Below, piece after piece: positions 1 through 9,787 of a stretch of 64,000 nucleotides of DNA. The DNA is taken from the NCBI GenBank assembly GCA_030323305.1, contig CP106741.1, positions 563,001-627,000 on the forward strand. Reading direction: 5' to 3'. This DNA comes from Paenibacillus sp. CC-CFT747 (GTDB taxonomy: Bacteria; Bacillota; Bacilli; Paenibacillales; NBRC-103111). The position numbers and the translations under genes were made by a program. How positions within the stretch are numbered: position 1 is the first letter of the stretch; each line of letters opens with the position of its first letter. A model generated the notes under the pieces. It ran no database searches, had not been told where the DNA came from, and worked only from the letters and a program-made list of their open reading frames with translations.

Positions 1-53
1 CTAACGAGCGGTCGGATTGAGAATCCTTTCCACTCAAGCCCTGTTATAAACAG

Positions 54-75
54 AAAAACTCCGGAGGGAGCTTTT
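54..75 (-). terminator. intrinsic terminator after ilvC
   Basis: On the minus strand the sequence AGCTCC, a CTCC loop and GGAGTT is followed by a T run. It lies about 50 bases past the ilvC stop. The stem is short and has G-U pairs, so it may be only a weak terminator before further leucine genes outside the window. Confidence 0.5.
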
Positions 76-123
76 CTGTCGTCTAACTATATGGATAAAT
101 ACGTAAAGGAATGCGTGAAAAGC

Positions 124-1201
<1,078 letters not shown>

Positions 1202-1239
1202 CGGGCCGTACGGAATGAGCGAAGAAATAGAGCGTGTAA

Positions 1240-1731
1240 TTAACGGACGCTGCCGCGGATCATGGCGGTGACGCCGGTCCGGGACAGCTCCCGGATGCCG
1301 TACGGCTTGAGCAGCTCGACGATGGCGTCGATCTTGTCGGTATCGCCGACGGCTTGTACGATCAGGGAGTTCGGGCCGATGTCGACAACCGAGGCACGGA
1401 ACGTCTCGACGATTCCCAGCACCTCAGGCCGGAGGGAAGGTTCGGCGCTGATTTTAATCAGCGCCACCTCGCGGGCCACCATCGGATTCGAGCTCAAGTC
1501 GATGACCTTAATGACATCCACCAGCTTATAGAGCTGCTTGGAGACCTGCTCCAGCATGTTGTCGTCTCCGGTTGTGACAATGATCATCCGGGAAAGCCCC
1601 TGTTCCTCGGAAGCTCCTACGGTAATGCTTTCGATATTGAACCCGCGGCGTCCGAACAGGCCGGAAACCCGCTGCAGCACGCCGGGCTGGTTGTTCACCA
1701 AGACGGAAATCGTATGCCGCTGTGTTGTCAT
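1240..1731 (-). CDS. ilvN: acetolactate synthase small subunit
   Basis: Regulatory subunit of acetohydroxyacid synthase. It binds the catalytic IlvB subunit, stimulates it and confers valine feedback inhibition. An N-terminal ACT domain is clear ([19 protein letters not shown], about residues 8-26, then GFNIESITV), followed by the conserved C-terminal ALS_ss_C region ending in [13 protein letters not shown]. At 163 residues it has the usual Firmicutes length. Its ATG overlaps the ilvB stop by four bases (ATGA), which indicates translational coupling in the operon. It is often called ilvH in Gram-positive genomes. Confidence 0.96.
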   Translation of the reverse strand: MTTQRHTISVLVNNQPGVLQRVSGLFGRRGFNIESITVGASEEQGLSRMIIVTTGDDNMLEQVSKQLYKLVDVIKVIDLSSNPMVAREVALIKISAEPSLRPEVLGIVETFRASVVDIGPNSLIVQAVGDTDKIDAIVELLKPYGIRELSRTGVTAMIRGSVR

Positions 1732-3469
1732 TCCGAATCCCCCATTATCATTTCGCCTATCGTATTGCCCTGCGTGACCATCGGATAGACGTTCTCGTGT
1801 TTACGGACCACGAACTCCACGAGAACCGGTCCCGGGGTGTCCAAGGCTTCCTTCCAAGCCTGCTGGGCCTCTTCCTTGTTCGTTGCCCGCAAGCCCTTCA
1901 CTCCGTAGGCTTCAGCCAGCTTAACGAAATCCGGGCTGCCGGCCAGATCGATGTGGCTGTAACGGTTATCGTAGATGATCTCCTGCCACTGGCGCACCAT
2001 GCCGAGCACCTGGTTGTTGATGACCACGATCTTCACCGGAATGTTGTTGATCGCGCAGATCGCAAGCTCCTGCGAGCACATCTGCATCCCGCCGTCCCCG
2101 TTGACCGAGACAACCAGCTTATCCGGGTTACCCATCTGGGCGCCGATCGCCGAAGGGAAGCCGAAGCCCATCGTTCCAAGTCCGCCGGAGGTGATCCAGG
2201 AACGCGGGTTCTTGAATTTGTAATACTGGGCCGTCCACATCTGATGCTGGCCTACGTCCGTCGTGACGATGGCTTCGCCGTCCGTGGTGTCGCTGATCAT
2301 TTGGATAACATACTGCGGCTTCAGCTCGGTGTCGGAATCCTTGTACCGGAGCGGGTACTGCTCCTTCCAGGTTTGAACCTGGGCGATCCACTCCTCGGCC
2401 GGGGCCTGCTCCGCCTTCGTGTTGGCGTACTGGAGCACGTTCTTAACGTTGCCGACAACCGGAATATCCGTCTTCACGTTCTTGCCGATCTCGGCGGGAT
2501 CTACATCGATGTGAACGATTTTGGCTTTCGGGGCAAAACCGTCCAGCTTCATCGTCACCCGGTCGTCGAAGCGCGCCCCGATGGCGATCAGCAGGTCGGC
2601 GTTCTGAATCGCCGTGTTCGCCGTGTAGGTTCCGTGCATCCCCGGCATGCCCATCCACAGCTCGTGGGCGCTCGGGAAGCCCCCAAGTCCGAGAAGTGTC
2701 GTCGTAACCGGAATTCTTGTCTTGCCCACGAACTCGATCAGCTCCGCCGAAGCATCGGCATAGACGATTCCGCCGCCCGCAAGAATGACTGGGCGCTCCG
2801 CTTTCTTGATCGCCTTGATCATTTTGTCGACCTGAAGCTTGTTCGGATCCGTTGTCGGGTTGTAGCCCCGGATGCTTACCGAGTCCACCGGCTTGAATTC
2901 CGTCAGCTGGGCCGAAACGTCCTTCGGAATATCGATCAGAACCGGCCCCTTGCGTCCGGTGTTGGCGATGTGGAACGCTTCGTGGATGATGCGGGACAGG
3001 TCTTCGACCTTCCGCACCAGGTAGCTGTGCTTCGTGATGGGCATCGTGATTCCCGTAATGTCCGCTTCCTGGAAAGCATCCGTTCCGATCGCCGAGGTGG
3101 CGACGTTCCCCGTGATGACAACCAGAGGGACAGAATCCATATAAGCCGTGGCAATGCCCGTTACGAGGTTCGTGGCTCCGGGACCCGAGGTGGCGATACA
3201 AACCCCACCTTGCCGGTGGACCGTGCATAGCCGTCCGCGGCGTGGATGGCCCCCTGCTCATGGCGGGTCAGGAGATGGTGGAAATCGGGATTGCCGTGCA
3301 TGGCATCATAAATATAGAGAACCGCACCGCCCGGGTAACCGAATACGCATTCGACACCCTCCAGAAGCAGGCTGCGAAGCAGAATTTCGGACCCCGAAAT
3401 CGTGTCGGGTTTCACCAGCCGGGCCCTCAGCTCTTCCTTTAACACTTTGGTAGGACTTTGAATACTCAT
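1728..3469 (-). CDS. ilvB: acetolactate synthase large subunit (frameshifted here)
   Basis: Catalytic thiamine-diphosphate enzyme that condenses two pyruvates to acetolactate, the first committed step of the branched-chain pathway. Two frames join. The N-terminal part has [14 protein letters not shown] and the catalytic-Glu region [21 protein letters not shown]. The rest has the FAD and ThDP domains, including the ThDP motif [14 protein letters not shown] and the C-terminal ENVYPMV. The break is near 3199. Restoring one G in a GGGG run gives the expected junction [13 protein letters not shown]. The start at 3469 has AAGGGAGGG upstream; an earlier in-frame ATG at 3517 lies in the T-box terminator. 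The reconstructed product is about 580 residues, normal for the family. A sequencing deletion is the likeliest cause. Confidence 0.93.
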
Positions 3470-3502
3470 CCTAAACCCTCCCTTCGAATCTTCAAAGAAA
3501 TC

Positions 3503-3862
3503 AAAAACCCCTCTCATCCCAAACGCTCATTGCGAGAGCATTCGACGGGACGAAAGGGGTTATCTTCCGCGGTACCACCCAAATTTGTTATAGGCCTCAC
3601 AGCCTGTAACCTTAACGGGTATCGCCAGGTAAGCCTGCTCGATACCTTCAGCACGGTAACGTGTGCCACTCCGATTCTCCCTACTAGCCAGGATGGCCTG
3701 CTTTTCAGGAAAACAGCTCCGAGGTGAGCTCGTTAATAAGGGATTAAGGCATAGGTTTCAGCTAATCCTGTGCTCTCTGGTTCATAAGAGCCCTTATCAC
3801 TTCGTCCTCTTCACAGCCGATCGCATTGTTCAACGGTAAACCTTGCAACTGATTTAAAGTTT
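3503..3862 (-). promoter_or_regulatory. T-box riboswitch leader of ilvBNC, probably leucine-specific
   Basis: The minus strand contains the T-box core GGGTGGTACCGCGG (3567-3580). It can pair in an antiterminator that competes with a terminator whose arms are 3547-3561 and 3506-3520, followed by a T run (3503-3507). An AGAGAG element of stem I is present near 3771-3778. The candidate specifier is CTC (3726-3728) followed by ACC, which reads as leucine, as in other ilv-leu T-boxes. Uncharged tRNA-Leu would therefore switch the operon on. The T-box identity is certain. The specifier assignment is by position only, without a computed fold. Confidence 0.93.
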
Positions 3863-3891
3863 ATTATAGGCATCCCGCCGTAAATAGTCAA
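3863..3891 (-). promoter_or_regulatory. sigma-A promoter of the ilvBNC T-box transcript
   Basis: On the minus strand TTGACT (3886-3891), a 17-base spacer and TATAAT (3863-3868) form a near-consensus vegetative promoter. It would start transcription about seven bases before the T-box leader. Confidence 0.9.
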
Positions 3892-3937
3892 CACTTTATT
3901 GCGTAAAAGACATAAAGCAGCGGATTGGCCTGCTCTT

Positions 3938-4459
3938 TTACTCGCTTAGCCGGGCGGCAAGAGCTTCGGCACTGGCCCGGATCTGCTCGTCCGACAGAGT
4001 CCGAACCCCATGGAGCAGAAACGGAGGCAGGAAGGTCATACCGGTCAGGTTGGCCATCGCCTGGAAGGGACGAAGCAGCTCACCGATCGGATACCGGTTG
4101 TAGCCGCCCTCTCCGTAGGCCTCCTCAGGCCCGCCTGTCGAGAGAGCCAGCATAAACTCTTTTCCATGAAGGGCCTTTCCGGCGGACCCGTAGGCCCATC
4201 CGTAGGTCAGTACAGCATCCTGCCACTCCTTCAGTATCGCCGGGCTGCTGTACCAGTAGAACGGAAACTGAAACACGAGCCGATCATGGGAGGCCGCCAG
4301 CTCCTGTTCCTTTTCCACGTTGATGCGGAAATCCGGATATTCGTCGTATAGGTCGCGGATCGTGACTTGCTCCTCGCCGGCCAGTCGTTCCAGCCAAGCT
4401 TTATTGATTTTGGATTCCCGCATGTTCGGATGAGCGGCCAGTACTAGGGTTCTTTTCAT
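3938..4459 (-). CDS. NAD(P)H quinone oxidoreductase (YwrO/KefF-like flavodoxin fold)
   Basis: Predicted cytoplasmic FMN or FAD flavoprotein reducing quinones or nitro compounds with NAD(P)H. The N-terminus LVLAAHPNMRESKINKAW is the flavin phosphate loop of the NAD(P)H dehydrogenase (quinone) family. FQFPFYWYSSPAILKEWQD and LALSTGGPEEAY are typical active-site segments. The 173 residues match YwrO-type proteins. It lies directly downstream of a MarR gene, and a palindrome just upstream of its start resembles two palindromes in front of marR. Joint control by that MarR protein, possibly in response to quinones or electrophiles, is inferred. Confidence 0.85.
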   Translation of the reverse strand: MKRTLVLAAHPNMRESKINKAWLERLAGEEQVTIRDLYDEYPDFRINVEKEQELAASHDRLVFQFPFYWYSSPAILKEWQDAVLTYGWAYGSAGKALHGKEFMLALSTGGPEEAYGEGGYNRYPIGELLRPFQAMANLTGMTFLPPFLLHGVRTLSDEQIRASAEALAARLSE

Positions 4460-4494
4460 TTTTGGATACCTTCCATTCTCTAAAATTTATTTTA

Positions 4495-4508
4495 TTTGTA
4501 TATGCAAA
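4495..4508. promoter_or_regulatory. candidate MarR operator before the quinone reductase
   Basis: TTTGTATATGCAAA is an imperfect 14-bp palindrome. It matches two copies upstream of marR (4979-4992 and 4999-5012) at nearly every position. It sits in the short gap between the marR stop and the reductase start. Confidence 0.65.
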
Positions 4509-4532
4509 TGAATACTCAAAAAAGAAAGCCAT

Positions 4533-4960
4533 CTATTTCTCCAGCTTCAAGCTAGCCTCGTGCAGCATTTCACTGAGCTTCAGGCTGAACTCCCTGCCCA
4601 GCACCTCGGAGTAGTCGTCGAACAACTTCTTAAGCGAAGAACGGAATGCCTGGTACGTCTTCTCCCTTCCTCGGTCAGGGAGATGAAGCTCTCCTTGCCT
4701 TTCATCCGCCGGAGCACCAGACCCTCTTTCACCAGCTTGTCGATAAACCGGGTACTGGTTGAGGGAGCGATTGAGAGCTTATGGCAGATTTCTTTCTGGG
4801 TAATGTCCGGCTTAAAATGGACGACCATGAGCAGGTACAGATAGGACGGGGAAAGGTCGCTGAATTCATAATTCTTCTCCGCCAGCTTCGTAATATCCCG
4901 GGCAAACCGGTTGGCTGTGAAATATAGACAGAACGTCAGGATGCTTTCTTCCTCCTGCAT
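4533..4960 (-). CDS. MarR family transcriptional regulator (frameshifted here)
   Basis: Winged-helix repressor of the MarR family. The HTH is visible as DITQKEICHKLSIAPSTSTR followed by the wing LVLRRMKGKESFISLTEEG. The open frame derails after TEEGRR near 4650. Adding one A restores a typical dimerisation tail (TYQAFRSSLKKLF, then SEVLGREFSLKLSEML) ending at the TAG at 4533-4535. The start at 4960 (MQEEESIL) has GAGGGG eight bases upstream; the longer frame back to 5011 would place codons inside the operators. It probably represses itself and the downstream quinone reductase. About 142 residues when repaired. Confidence 0.82.
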
Positions 4961-4978
4961 GGCTTTCCCCTCTTTTCG

Positions 4979-5012
4979 TTTGTATATACAAATTATCATT
5001 TGCATATACAAC
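4979..5012. promoter_or_regulatory. tandem palindromic MarR operators upstream of marR
   Basis: TTTGTATATACAAA (4979-4992) is a perfect 14-bp palindrome. TTTGCATATACAAC (4999-5012) is a near copy. Their centres are 20 bp apart, so two dimers could bind the same DNA face. A third copy precedes the quinone reductase at 4495-4508. Confidence 0.72.
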
Positions 5013-5062
5013 TATGCCATGAAGAGGAGTGGAAGTCAATGATTGTTTGATTCCCCTGCAAC

Positions 5063-5089
5063 AAAAAAAGACCGGGAATCCCGGTCTTT
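5063..5089 (-). terminator. intrinsic terminator of the infC-rpmI-rplT operon
   Basis: On the minus strand GACCGGGATTCCCGGTC is followed by seven T residues, directly after the rplT stop. Confidence 0.92.
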
Positions 5090-5095
5090 GGAGCA

Positions 5096-5455
5096 TTACG
5101 CGTTGATTTTTTGCTTAGCGGCGTTGGCCAGGTCGGTGAAGGCCTTCGCATCGGAAACCGCCAGATCCGCGAGGATTTTGCGGTTTACGTTCACGCCGGC
5201 GAGCTTCAAGCCGTACATGAATTTGCTGTAGGACAAGCCGTTCACGCGTGCAGCCGCGTTGATGCGGGTAACCCACAGTCTGCGGAAGTCGCGCTTCTTC
5301 GTGCGGCGGTCGCGGTAAGCGTACAGCAGGGATTTCATCACTTGCTGCTTAGCGGTTCTAAACAGTCTGTGCTTCGATCCGAAATATCCTCTTGCCAGTT
5401 TCAATACTTTTTTATGACGACGACGAGTGACGAACCCGCCCTTAACTCTTGCCAT
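5096..5455 (-). CDS. rplT: 50S ribosomal protein L20
   Basis: Large-subunit protein that binds 23S rRNA early in assembly. In Firmicutes it also represses its own operon by binding the infC leader. The sequence is canonical from [21 protein letters not shown], with the very basic N-terminal extension, through [19 protein letters not shown] to the C-terminus. The 119 residues are the standard length. An AGGAGGT ribosome binding site lies at proper distance. It is the last gene of infC-rpmI-rplT, followed by a strong terminator. Confidence 0.99.
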   Translation of the reverse strand: MARVKGGFVTRRRHKKVLKLARGYFGSKHRLFRTAKQQVMKSLLYAYRDRRTKKRDFRRLWVTRINAAARVNGLSYSKFMYGLKLAGVNVNRKILADLAVSDAKAFTDLANAAKQKINA

Positions 5456-5498
5456 AGTGTTCTACCTCCTAGATTTGTTCAAAGATGGAAAGCTTGAA

Positions 5499-5699
5499 TT
5501 ACTTCATGTAAACGAGCAGTTGGCTTACGCGCTTAACGTCTCCGGAGGCCATGAGAACGCCTCTGCGCTTGCTGCGTTTGCTTCCCGGGGATTTGCTTTC
5601 GAGCAGGTGGCGTCTGTTGGCACGGTTGATTTTCAGTTTACCGGTACCCGTCTTGCTGAAGCGCTTAGCGGCGCCACGGTGAGTTTTCATTTTAGGCAT
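5499..5699 (-). CDS. rpmI: 50S ribosomal protein L35
   Basis: Small basic large-subunit protein of 66 residues. [20 protein letters not shown] at the N-terminus and [18 protein letters not shown] in the middle are the L35 signatures. It lies between infC and rplT with about 40-base gaps, in the order conserved in almost all bacteria. A GGAGGA ribosome binding site precedes the ATG. Confidence 0.99.
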   Translation of the reverse strand: MPKMKTHRGAAKRFSKTGTGKLKINRANRRHLLESKSPGSKRSKRRGVLMASGDVKRVSQLLVYMK

Positions 5700-5740
5700 C
5701 GTATTTATCCTCCTTGATTTCTACCTGATGGTATTCGGTG

Positions 5741-6253
5741 TTACGCCTTTGGAGAAAGGATCATGATCATGCTGCGCCCTTCGAGCTTAGGCCGGCGCTC
5801 CACGTTGCAGATGGACTCCGCTTCCGCCGCTACACGTTCCAGAACCTTCTGCCCGATGGAGGCATGGGTGATCTCCCGTCCGCGGAAACGCACGGAGCAT
5901 TTCACCTTGTCGCCTTCGTTCAGAAACTTGAGCACGTTACGCAGCTTCGTCTGAAAATCGTGTTCGTCAATCGTCGCGCTGAAGCGGACTTCCTTGATCT
6001 CCACGATCTTCTGATTCTTGCGGGCTTCCTTCTCTTTCTTCTGCATCTCGTAACGGTACTTTCCGTAATCCATAATCCGGCATACAGGCGGTTTGGCCGT
6101 CGGAGCTACATTCACCAAGTCGAGATTGGCATCGGCCGCCATCTGAAGCGCTTCGCGAATCGGTACGATTCCATGCTGTTCACTGTCAGCCCCAATAAGC
6201 CTAACTTCCTTAGCGCGAATCTCGTCGTTGATCATATGATCTTTACTGATAAT
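5741..6253 (-). CDS. infC: translation initiation factor IF-3, probable AUU start
   Basis: IF-3 binds the 30S subunit, prevents premature subunit joining and proofreads the start codon. N- and C-terminal domains are complete (NLDLVNVAPTAKPPVCRIMD, then EARKNQKIVEIKEVRFS and HDFQTKLRNVLKFLNEGDKV). The first ATG in frame is at 6235, but it has no good ribosome binding site. Upstream in frame, GGAGGTGGAGG leads into ATT ATC AGT AAA GAT, encoding the ISKD N-terminus known from Bacillus IF-3. The real start is therefore probably the AUU at 6253, the classical IF-3 autoregulated rare start codon. The extension adds six residues. Confidence 0.96.
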   Translation of the reverse strand: MISKDHMINDEIRAKEVRLIGADSEQHGIVPIREALQMAADANLDLVNVAPTAKPPVCRIMDYGKYRYEMQKKEKEARKNQKIVEIKEVRFSATIDEHDFQTKLRNVLKFLNEGDKVKCSVRFRGREITHASIGQKVLERVAAEAESICNVERRPKLEGRSMIMILSPKA

Positions 6254-6433
6254 CCTCCACCTCCAAAATAAGTTAAAGCCGCCCTACAAAATAAAAAAGA
6301 TGCGGGCAAACGAATGCCCACATCTTCAATCTCAATCACAGGGTTAGTAGTATAACCGATGATCTGATAACCAGCCAACAAGGGTGTCGGTCAGGTGAGA
6401 AGCGGGCGCTTCTTCTTTGCAGATAAAACATAC
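6254..6433 (-). promoter_or_regulatory. infC leader (L20-type attenuation leader)
   Basis: About 180 transcribed bases precede infC. They contain a hairpin followed by a T run on the minus strand (6293-6326, GATGTGGGCA paired with TGCCCGCATC), which is an attenuator before the first gene. This position and arrangement match the L20 leader of Firmicutes, where excess L20 stabilises premature termination. I did not fold the L20-binding domain. Confidence 0.78.
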
Positions 6434-6439
6434 TGGTTT

Positions 6440-6468
6440 ACTATACCACGCGGGATGTAACGTGTCAA
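6440..6468 (-). promoter_or_regulatory. sigma-A promoter of infC-rpmI-rplT
   Basis: Minus strand: TTGACA (6463-6468), 17-base spacer, TATAGT (6440-6445). It begins immediately after the stop of the glycosyltransferase gene. Confidence 0.92.
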
Positions 6469-6475
6469 CTCCTGA

Positions 6476-7713
6476 TTAACTGGCTTGTTTGCTCTGTACC
6501 TCTTCGAGGCGAATGACACGCGTATGCTCGGTGTGGCTCCATTGCTTGTTGTTCTGGGTAAAGAAAGCGTAAAGGGTAACCGGCCACCACGAAAGCATGA
6601 ACACCGGGAAGGTAATAAGCGACTTCCAGACCCGGGCCGGTGCTTTCTCGATGATAAGCGCAATCGGGAACTGGACCACACTCGCAATGGTCACGAAAAT
6701 GAAAACCAGCGGCGCCATTTCGAACAGGGACTTGAACGGGGTAATCCCCGGAATCGATTTGTTGATCCACAGCACAATGCTGCACAGGGAGCCGAGAAGG
6801 ACGTTGTATACGTTCAAGGCATACACGGCCGTATCGATCTTGGACCAGTTGCGTTCTTTCAGGCCCTGCCAGAACAGCGGGAAGAAGTAGCGGCGTGCCA
6901 CATCGAAGTGCCCCTGCATCCAGCGCAGACGCTGCTTGGCGGATGCCTTGAAGGACAGCGGCTTCTCGTCGTACACTTTGGCCTCGTAGTTGAAGGTCGG
7001 CTTCACGCCTCTCATAACACAGCGCATGGTGAACTCCAAGTCCTCGACGAGGCTTGTCGCCCCCAGCCCATTTCCTTCAGGAGCTGCGTATCGAAGCACA
7101 TGCCGGTTCCGCCCAGGTAGTTGGCCAGCCCGAGATTGGTGCGGGGCAGCTGCCAAAGACGGTTGCAGTACCAGTAAGTAATCGCGTAAGCGGAAGTGAT
7201 CCAGGAATCATGCGGGTTCTTGGTATCGAGGTAAGCCTGGATAACCTTGGAGCCCGAACAGAGATCATTGTTCATGTGGCGGAGATAATCGACGTCCACC
7301 AGGTTGTCGGCATCGAACATCACGACGGCGTCATAGGATTTCGGAAGCTTCCAGAGCTCCTTCAGCATCCATTCGATGGCGTAGCCCTTCCCGCGAAGGC
7401 TCGCGTTATGACGTTCAAAGGCATACACCCCGTGCTGCCTTACAATATCGGCGGTGTTGTCGGTGCAGTTATCGCAAATCACGAATACATCGTAAAGTTC
7501 TTTCGGATAATCCAGGTTTTTGAGGTTCTCAATCAGCGCCCCTACGACCTGTTCCTCGTTATGCGCGGCTACCAGGACGGCAAAAGTCTTTTGCGGAGCG
7601 TGCTGTACATTCGTTTTGCGTCGGTACCAGCCGAAAAAGCTGAGAAGAAGCTGGTAGCCTCCGATCAACGCCAGTACAACCTGCAAAACCAGTAAAAAAT
7701 TGTCCAGCATCAA
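6476..7713 (-). CDS. membrane glycosyltransferase family 2, YdaM-like (frameshifted here)
   Basis: Processive polysaccharide synthase-type glycosyltransferase acting at the inner face of the membrane. One N-terminal membrane helix (LLVLQVVLALIGGYQLLLSF) precedes the GT-A domain. That domain has nucleotide binding VLVAAHNEEQVVG, the DAD metal motif in MFDADNLVDVDY, the acceptor motif EDLEF and QRLRWMQGH, the Q-x-x-R-W signature. Three or four C-terminal membrane segments follow. The frame breaks after KEMGWG near 7057; adding one G to a GGGGG run gives GWGATSLVEDLEF. The repaired length of about 412 residues is close to Bacillus YdaM. No export or modifying genes adjoin it, so the polymer is unknown. 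Confidence 0.85.
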
Positions 7714-8289
7714 TTAACCCCCTTTTTTTAGTTGTCGCCTTTTTTAATATTTTTCTCTCTGTGTGTATGTGCTTGGCGTAAACCCTTTAAGCAAAGCATC
7801 GATTCTGATTTTCTCCCGCCGAGGGGGATTTGTCAAAAGCTCCTAATCTCCCGCTCGCGTTCAATTCCAGAATATAAAGGGAATTCGCCGGTAAATCCAA
7901 TCCGCCTCTTCGCCGCAGCTGCGATTTTCACCGTTTTGCACCCGATTTGCGCCGCATTCCAGCACTGGAGCCGGTAGAATCCGGGTCAAAAAGGCTTGTT
8001 CCCTTTTCTGACCGTTCCATTATAAGCGACCCCATCGGGCAAAAACAACTTAAGAAAATCTGAACGGCGTTTTGTGATGCATCCCTAAAGGAATGCAGAC
8101 TTCTAAAACTATCTAACCCTTTCCGACGGTCTTGAAACAGGAAATAATTGGTTAGCCTTCGAACAGCTGGGTCAGGGCCGCCTTCGCCGGGTAATAATTG
8201 TTCAACGTTTAACACCGCCTTGACACGGCCTTAACACCCAACCCTTACCCTGTTTTTATTCCGACATTCGGCAAGGAGGTACAGACGCC
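7714..8289. other. 576-base intergenic region with long leader of the glycosyltransferase
   Basis: No convincing gene is present. On the minus strand TTGTTT (8043-8048), an 18-base spacer and TATAAT (8019-8024) form a plausible promoter. It would give a leader of about 300 bases before the glycosyltransferase start. A second weak candidate is TTGACA followed by GAAAAT inside the leader. I could not match the leader to a known riboswitch. The right end carries the ribosome binding site AAGGAGGT of the PAP2 gene. Confidence 0.5.
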
Positions 8290-8814
8290 ATGGGTCGTAT
8301 GCTGCAATGGCTTCTAGGACAGGAACAGGCCGTCTTCCGCTGGGTCAACCGGCGCCGGCAGGTCCCGTTCATCGACATCTTTTTTAGTAAGATCACCCAC
8401 TTGGGCGGGGCGACCGCCACGATATTGGTTACGCTGGCTCTCGTCCTTTTCGCGGAGCAGCCTTGGCGCAAGGCCGGTCTGATCAGCTTGATCGCGCTAG
8501 CCGTCAGCCATCTGCCCGTCGCCGCCATTAAGAAGAAATACCCGCGTCTCCGGCCCTATCTGGTCCTGCCGGGGACGGCCACCGGAGAGAACCCGCTGAC
8601 CGACCATTCCTTCCCCTCCGGGCATTCCACCGCCATTTTCGCGGCCGTCATCCCTTTCGTGCTGGTCAGCCCGGCGCTCGGCTTTCTGCTGATCCCGCTC
8701 GCCCTTCTTGTCGCCTATTCCCGCATGTACCTGGGCCTTCATTACCCGTCGGACTGCCTCGCGGGGGCGCTGCTCGGCACCATGACTGCCGTCATCGTTT
8801 ATATTTTGTCATAG
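8290..8814 (+). CDS. PAP2 family phosphatase, probable undecaprenyl-diphosphatase
   Basis: Membrane phosphatase of the PAP2/BcrC type, likely recycling undecaprenyl diphosphate to the monophosphate outside the membrane. The three catalytic motifs are present: KKKYPRLRPY (K-x6-RP), PSGHSTAIFAA (PSGH) and SRMYLGLHYPSD (SR-x5-H-x3-D). Five hydrophobic segments surround them. AAGGAGGT lies ten bases before the ATG. At 174 residues it is compact but complete. BcrC-like proteins can give bacitracin tolerance; whether this one does cannot be read from sequence. Confidence 0.88.
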   Translation: MGRMLQWLLGQEQAVFRWVNRRRQVPFIDIFFSKITHLGGATATILVTLALVLFAEQPWRKAGLISLIALAVSHLPVAAIKKKYPRLRPYLVLPGTATGENPLTDHSFPSGHSTAIFAAVIPFVLVSPALGFLLIPLALLVAYSRMYLGLHYPSDCLAGALLGTMTAVIVYILS

Positions 8815-8917
8815 TAGACCCGGTTTCAAACGGTAATTCTTCCATGGAATGATAAGAAGCCAGAAGGCCGGATCCGACATGCGGCTTGCGGCCGGCCGGC
8901 TTATCCAAAAGCCCGGC

Positions 8918-8955
8918 AAAAAAAAAAAAAAACAGCCCGTTCTAGACGGACTGTT
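8918..8955 (-). terminator. intrinsic terminator of trmB
   Basis: Minus strand stem CAGTCCGT/ACGGGCTG with a CTAG-type loop, then a run of about 14 T residues. The stem overlaps the trmB stop region. Confidence 0.8.
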
Positions 8956-9655
8956 CCTGCAGGCTGCGGCGGTGTTCCTCCAAGGCACGGTCTCCTATCA
9001 GCACTTCGCACCGGTGAATGTTGATGCCCTGCTCGACAAATTTAGATTCGTATTCCGTAAGCACCAGATCCTCCCTAAGACCCTCCCCGTGCAGATCGAG
9101 CGAAATATTCCGCATCCAAAGACCCATATCCGCAAAAGAGTTCAAGGAAAACTCAAAAAGCGACCGGGAATCGGTTTTGAGGTGAATCTGCCCCCACTCG
9201 TTCAAAAAGCCCTTGTATTTCAACAGAAAGCCTCTGTGGGTCAGCCGGCGGCGGGCATGCTTCTTCTTCGGCCATGGGTCGCTGAAGTTCAAATAGATGC
9301 GCTCCACTTCCCCTTCGGCGAATACCTCGCTGATGTGCTCTATATTAAGTAGAGCCAAAGCCAGGTTCTCCGGCTCCTCCGGCTGCCCGTTCTCCACGCG
9401 GAATTTGCGTGCTTTCTCGGCTCCCCGGCGGATAAGCTCATCATACATGTCCACTCCGATATAATTCACTTCCGGGTTGCGGAAGCTAAGCTCGCTGATG
9501 AATTTGCCCTTCCCCATCCCAAGCTCCACATGAATCGGATGGTCGTTGCCGAAGAATTCGCTCCAGCGTCCTTTGTACTGCTTCGGATCCAGGATCACCA
9601 GATCGCTCTGCCGTTCCAGTTCCTCCCGGATCCCCTTCCTGCCTCTTAAACGCAT
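8942..9655 (-). CDS. trmB: tRNA (guanine-N7-)-methyltransferase
   Basis: SAM-dependent enzyme making m7G46 in the tRNA variable loop. The SAM motif VELGMGKGKFISELS, NYIGVDMYDELI, the conserved FSDPWPKKKHARRRLT catalytic segment and the C-terminal TEYESKFVEQG are all typical. The start at 9655 (MRLRGRKG) has GGAGGAACG upstream and gives 237 residues, the family norm. The frame remains open further upstream to 9718 without a matching ribosome binding site. It is transcribed alone. Confidence 0.96.
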   Translation of the reverse strand: MRLRGRKGIREELERQSDLVILDPKQYKGRWSEFFGNDHPIHVELGMGKGKFISELSFRNPEVNYIGVDMYDELIRRGAEKARKFRVENGQPEEPENLALALLNIEHISEVFAEGEVERIYLNFSDPWPKKKHARRRLTHRGFLLKYKGFLNEWGQIHLKTDSRSLFEFSLNSFADMGLWMRNISLDLHGEGLREDLVLTEYESKFVEQGINIHRCEVLIGDRALEEHRRSLQEQSV

Positions 9656-9732
9656 TTCCGTTCCTCCATACACCATGATTGTCATATAAAGAATAGACGA
9701 TCCCCCGCCAAAAATCAAAGGCGAACGCCATT

Positions 9733-9770
9733 AAAAAAGAGGCCTCCCCGCCCCAGCGGAATCAGCCTCC
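9733..9770 (-). terminator. intrinsic terminator after the 68-residue protein gene
   Basis: Minus strand GGAGGC ... GCCTC hairpin followed by six T residues, between the stop at 9788 and trmB. Confidence 0.65.
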
Positions 9771-9787
9771 GTACCTATTGGACTATC

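Noticed and set aside
1722-3230. Plus-strand frame of 502 residues over ilvB
   Set aside because: It is antisense to ilvB, has no ribosome binding site and its composition mirrors the codon pattern of the real gene.
7714-8024. c-di-GMP riboswitch before the glycosyltransferase
   Set aside because: The conserved GGCAAACC and GCAAAGCC core strings are not present.
8218-8260. TTGACA promoter for the PAP2 gene
   Set aside because: TTGACA is present near 8219 but no acceptable -10 lies 16-18 bases downstream.
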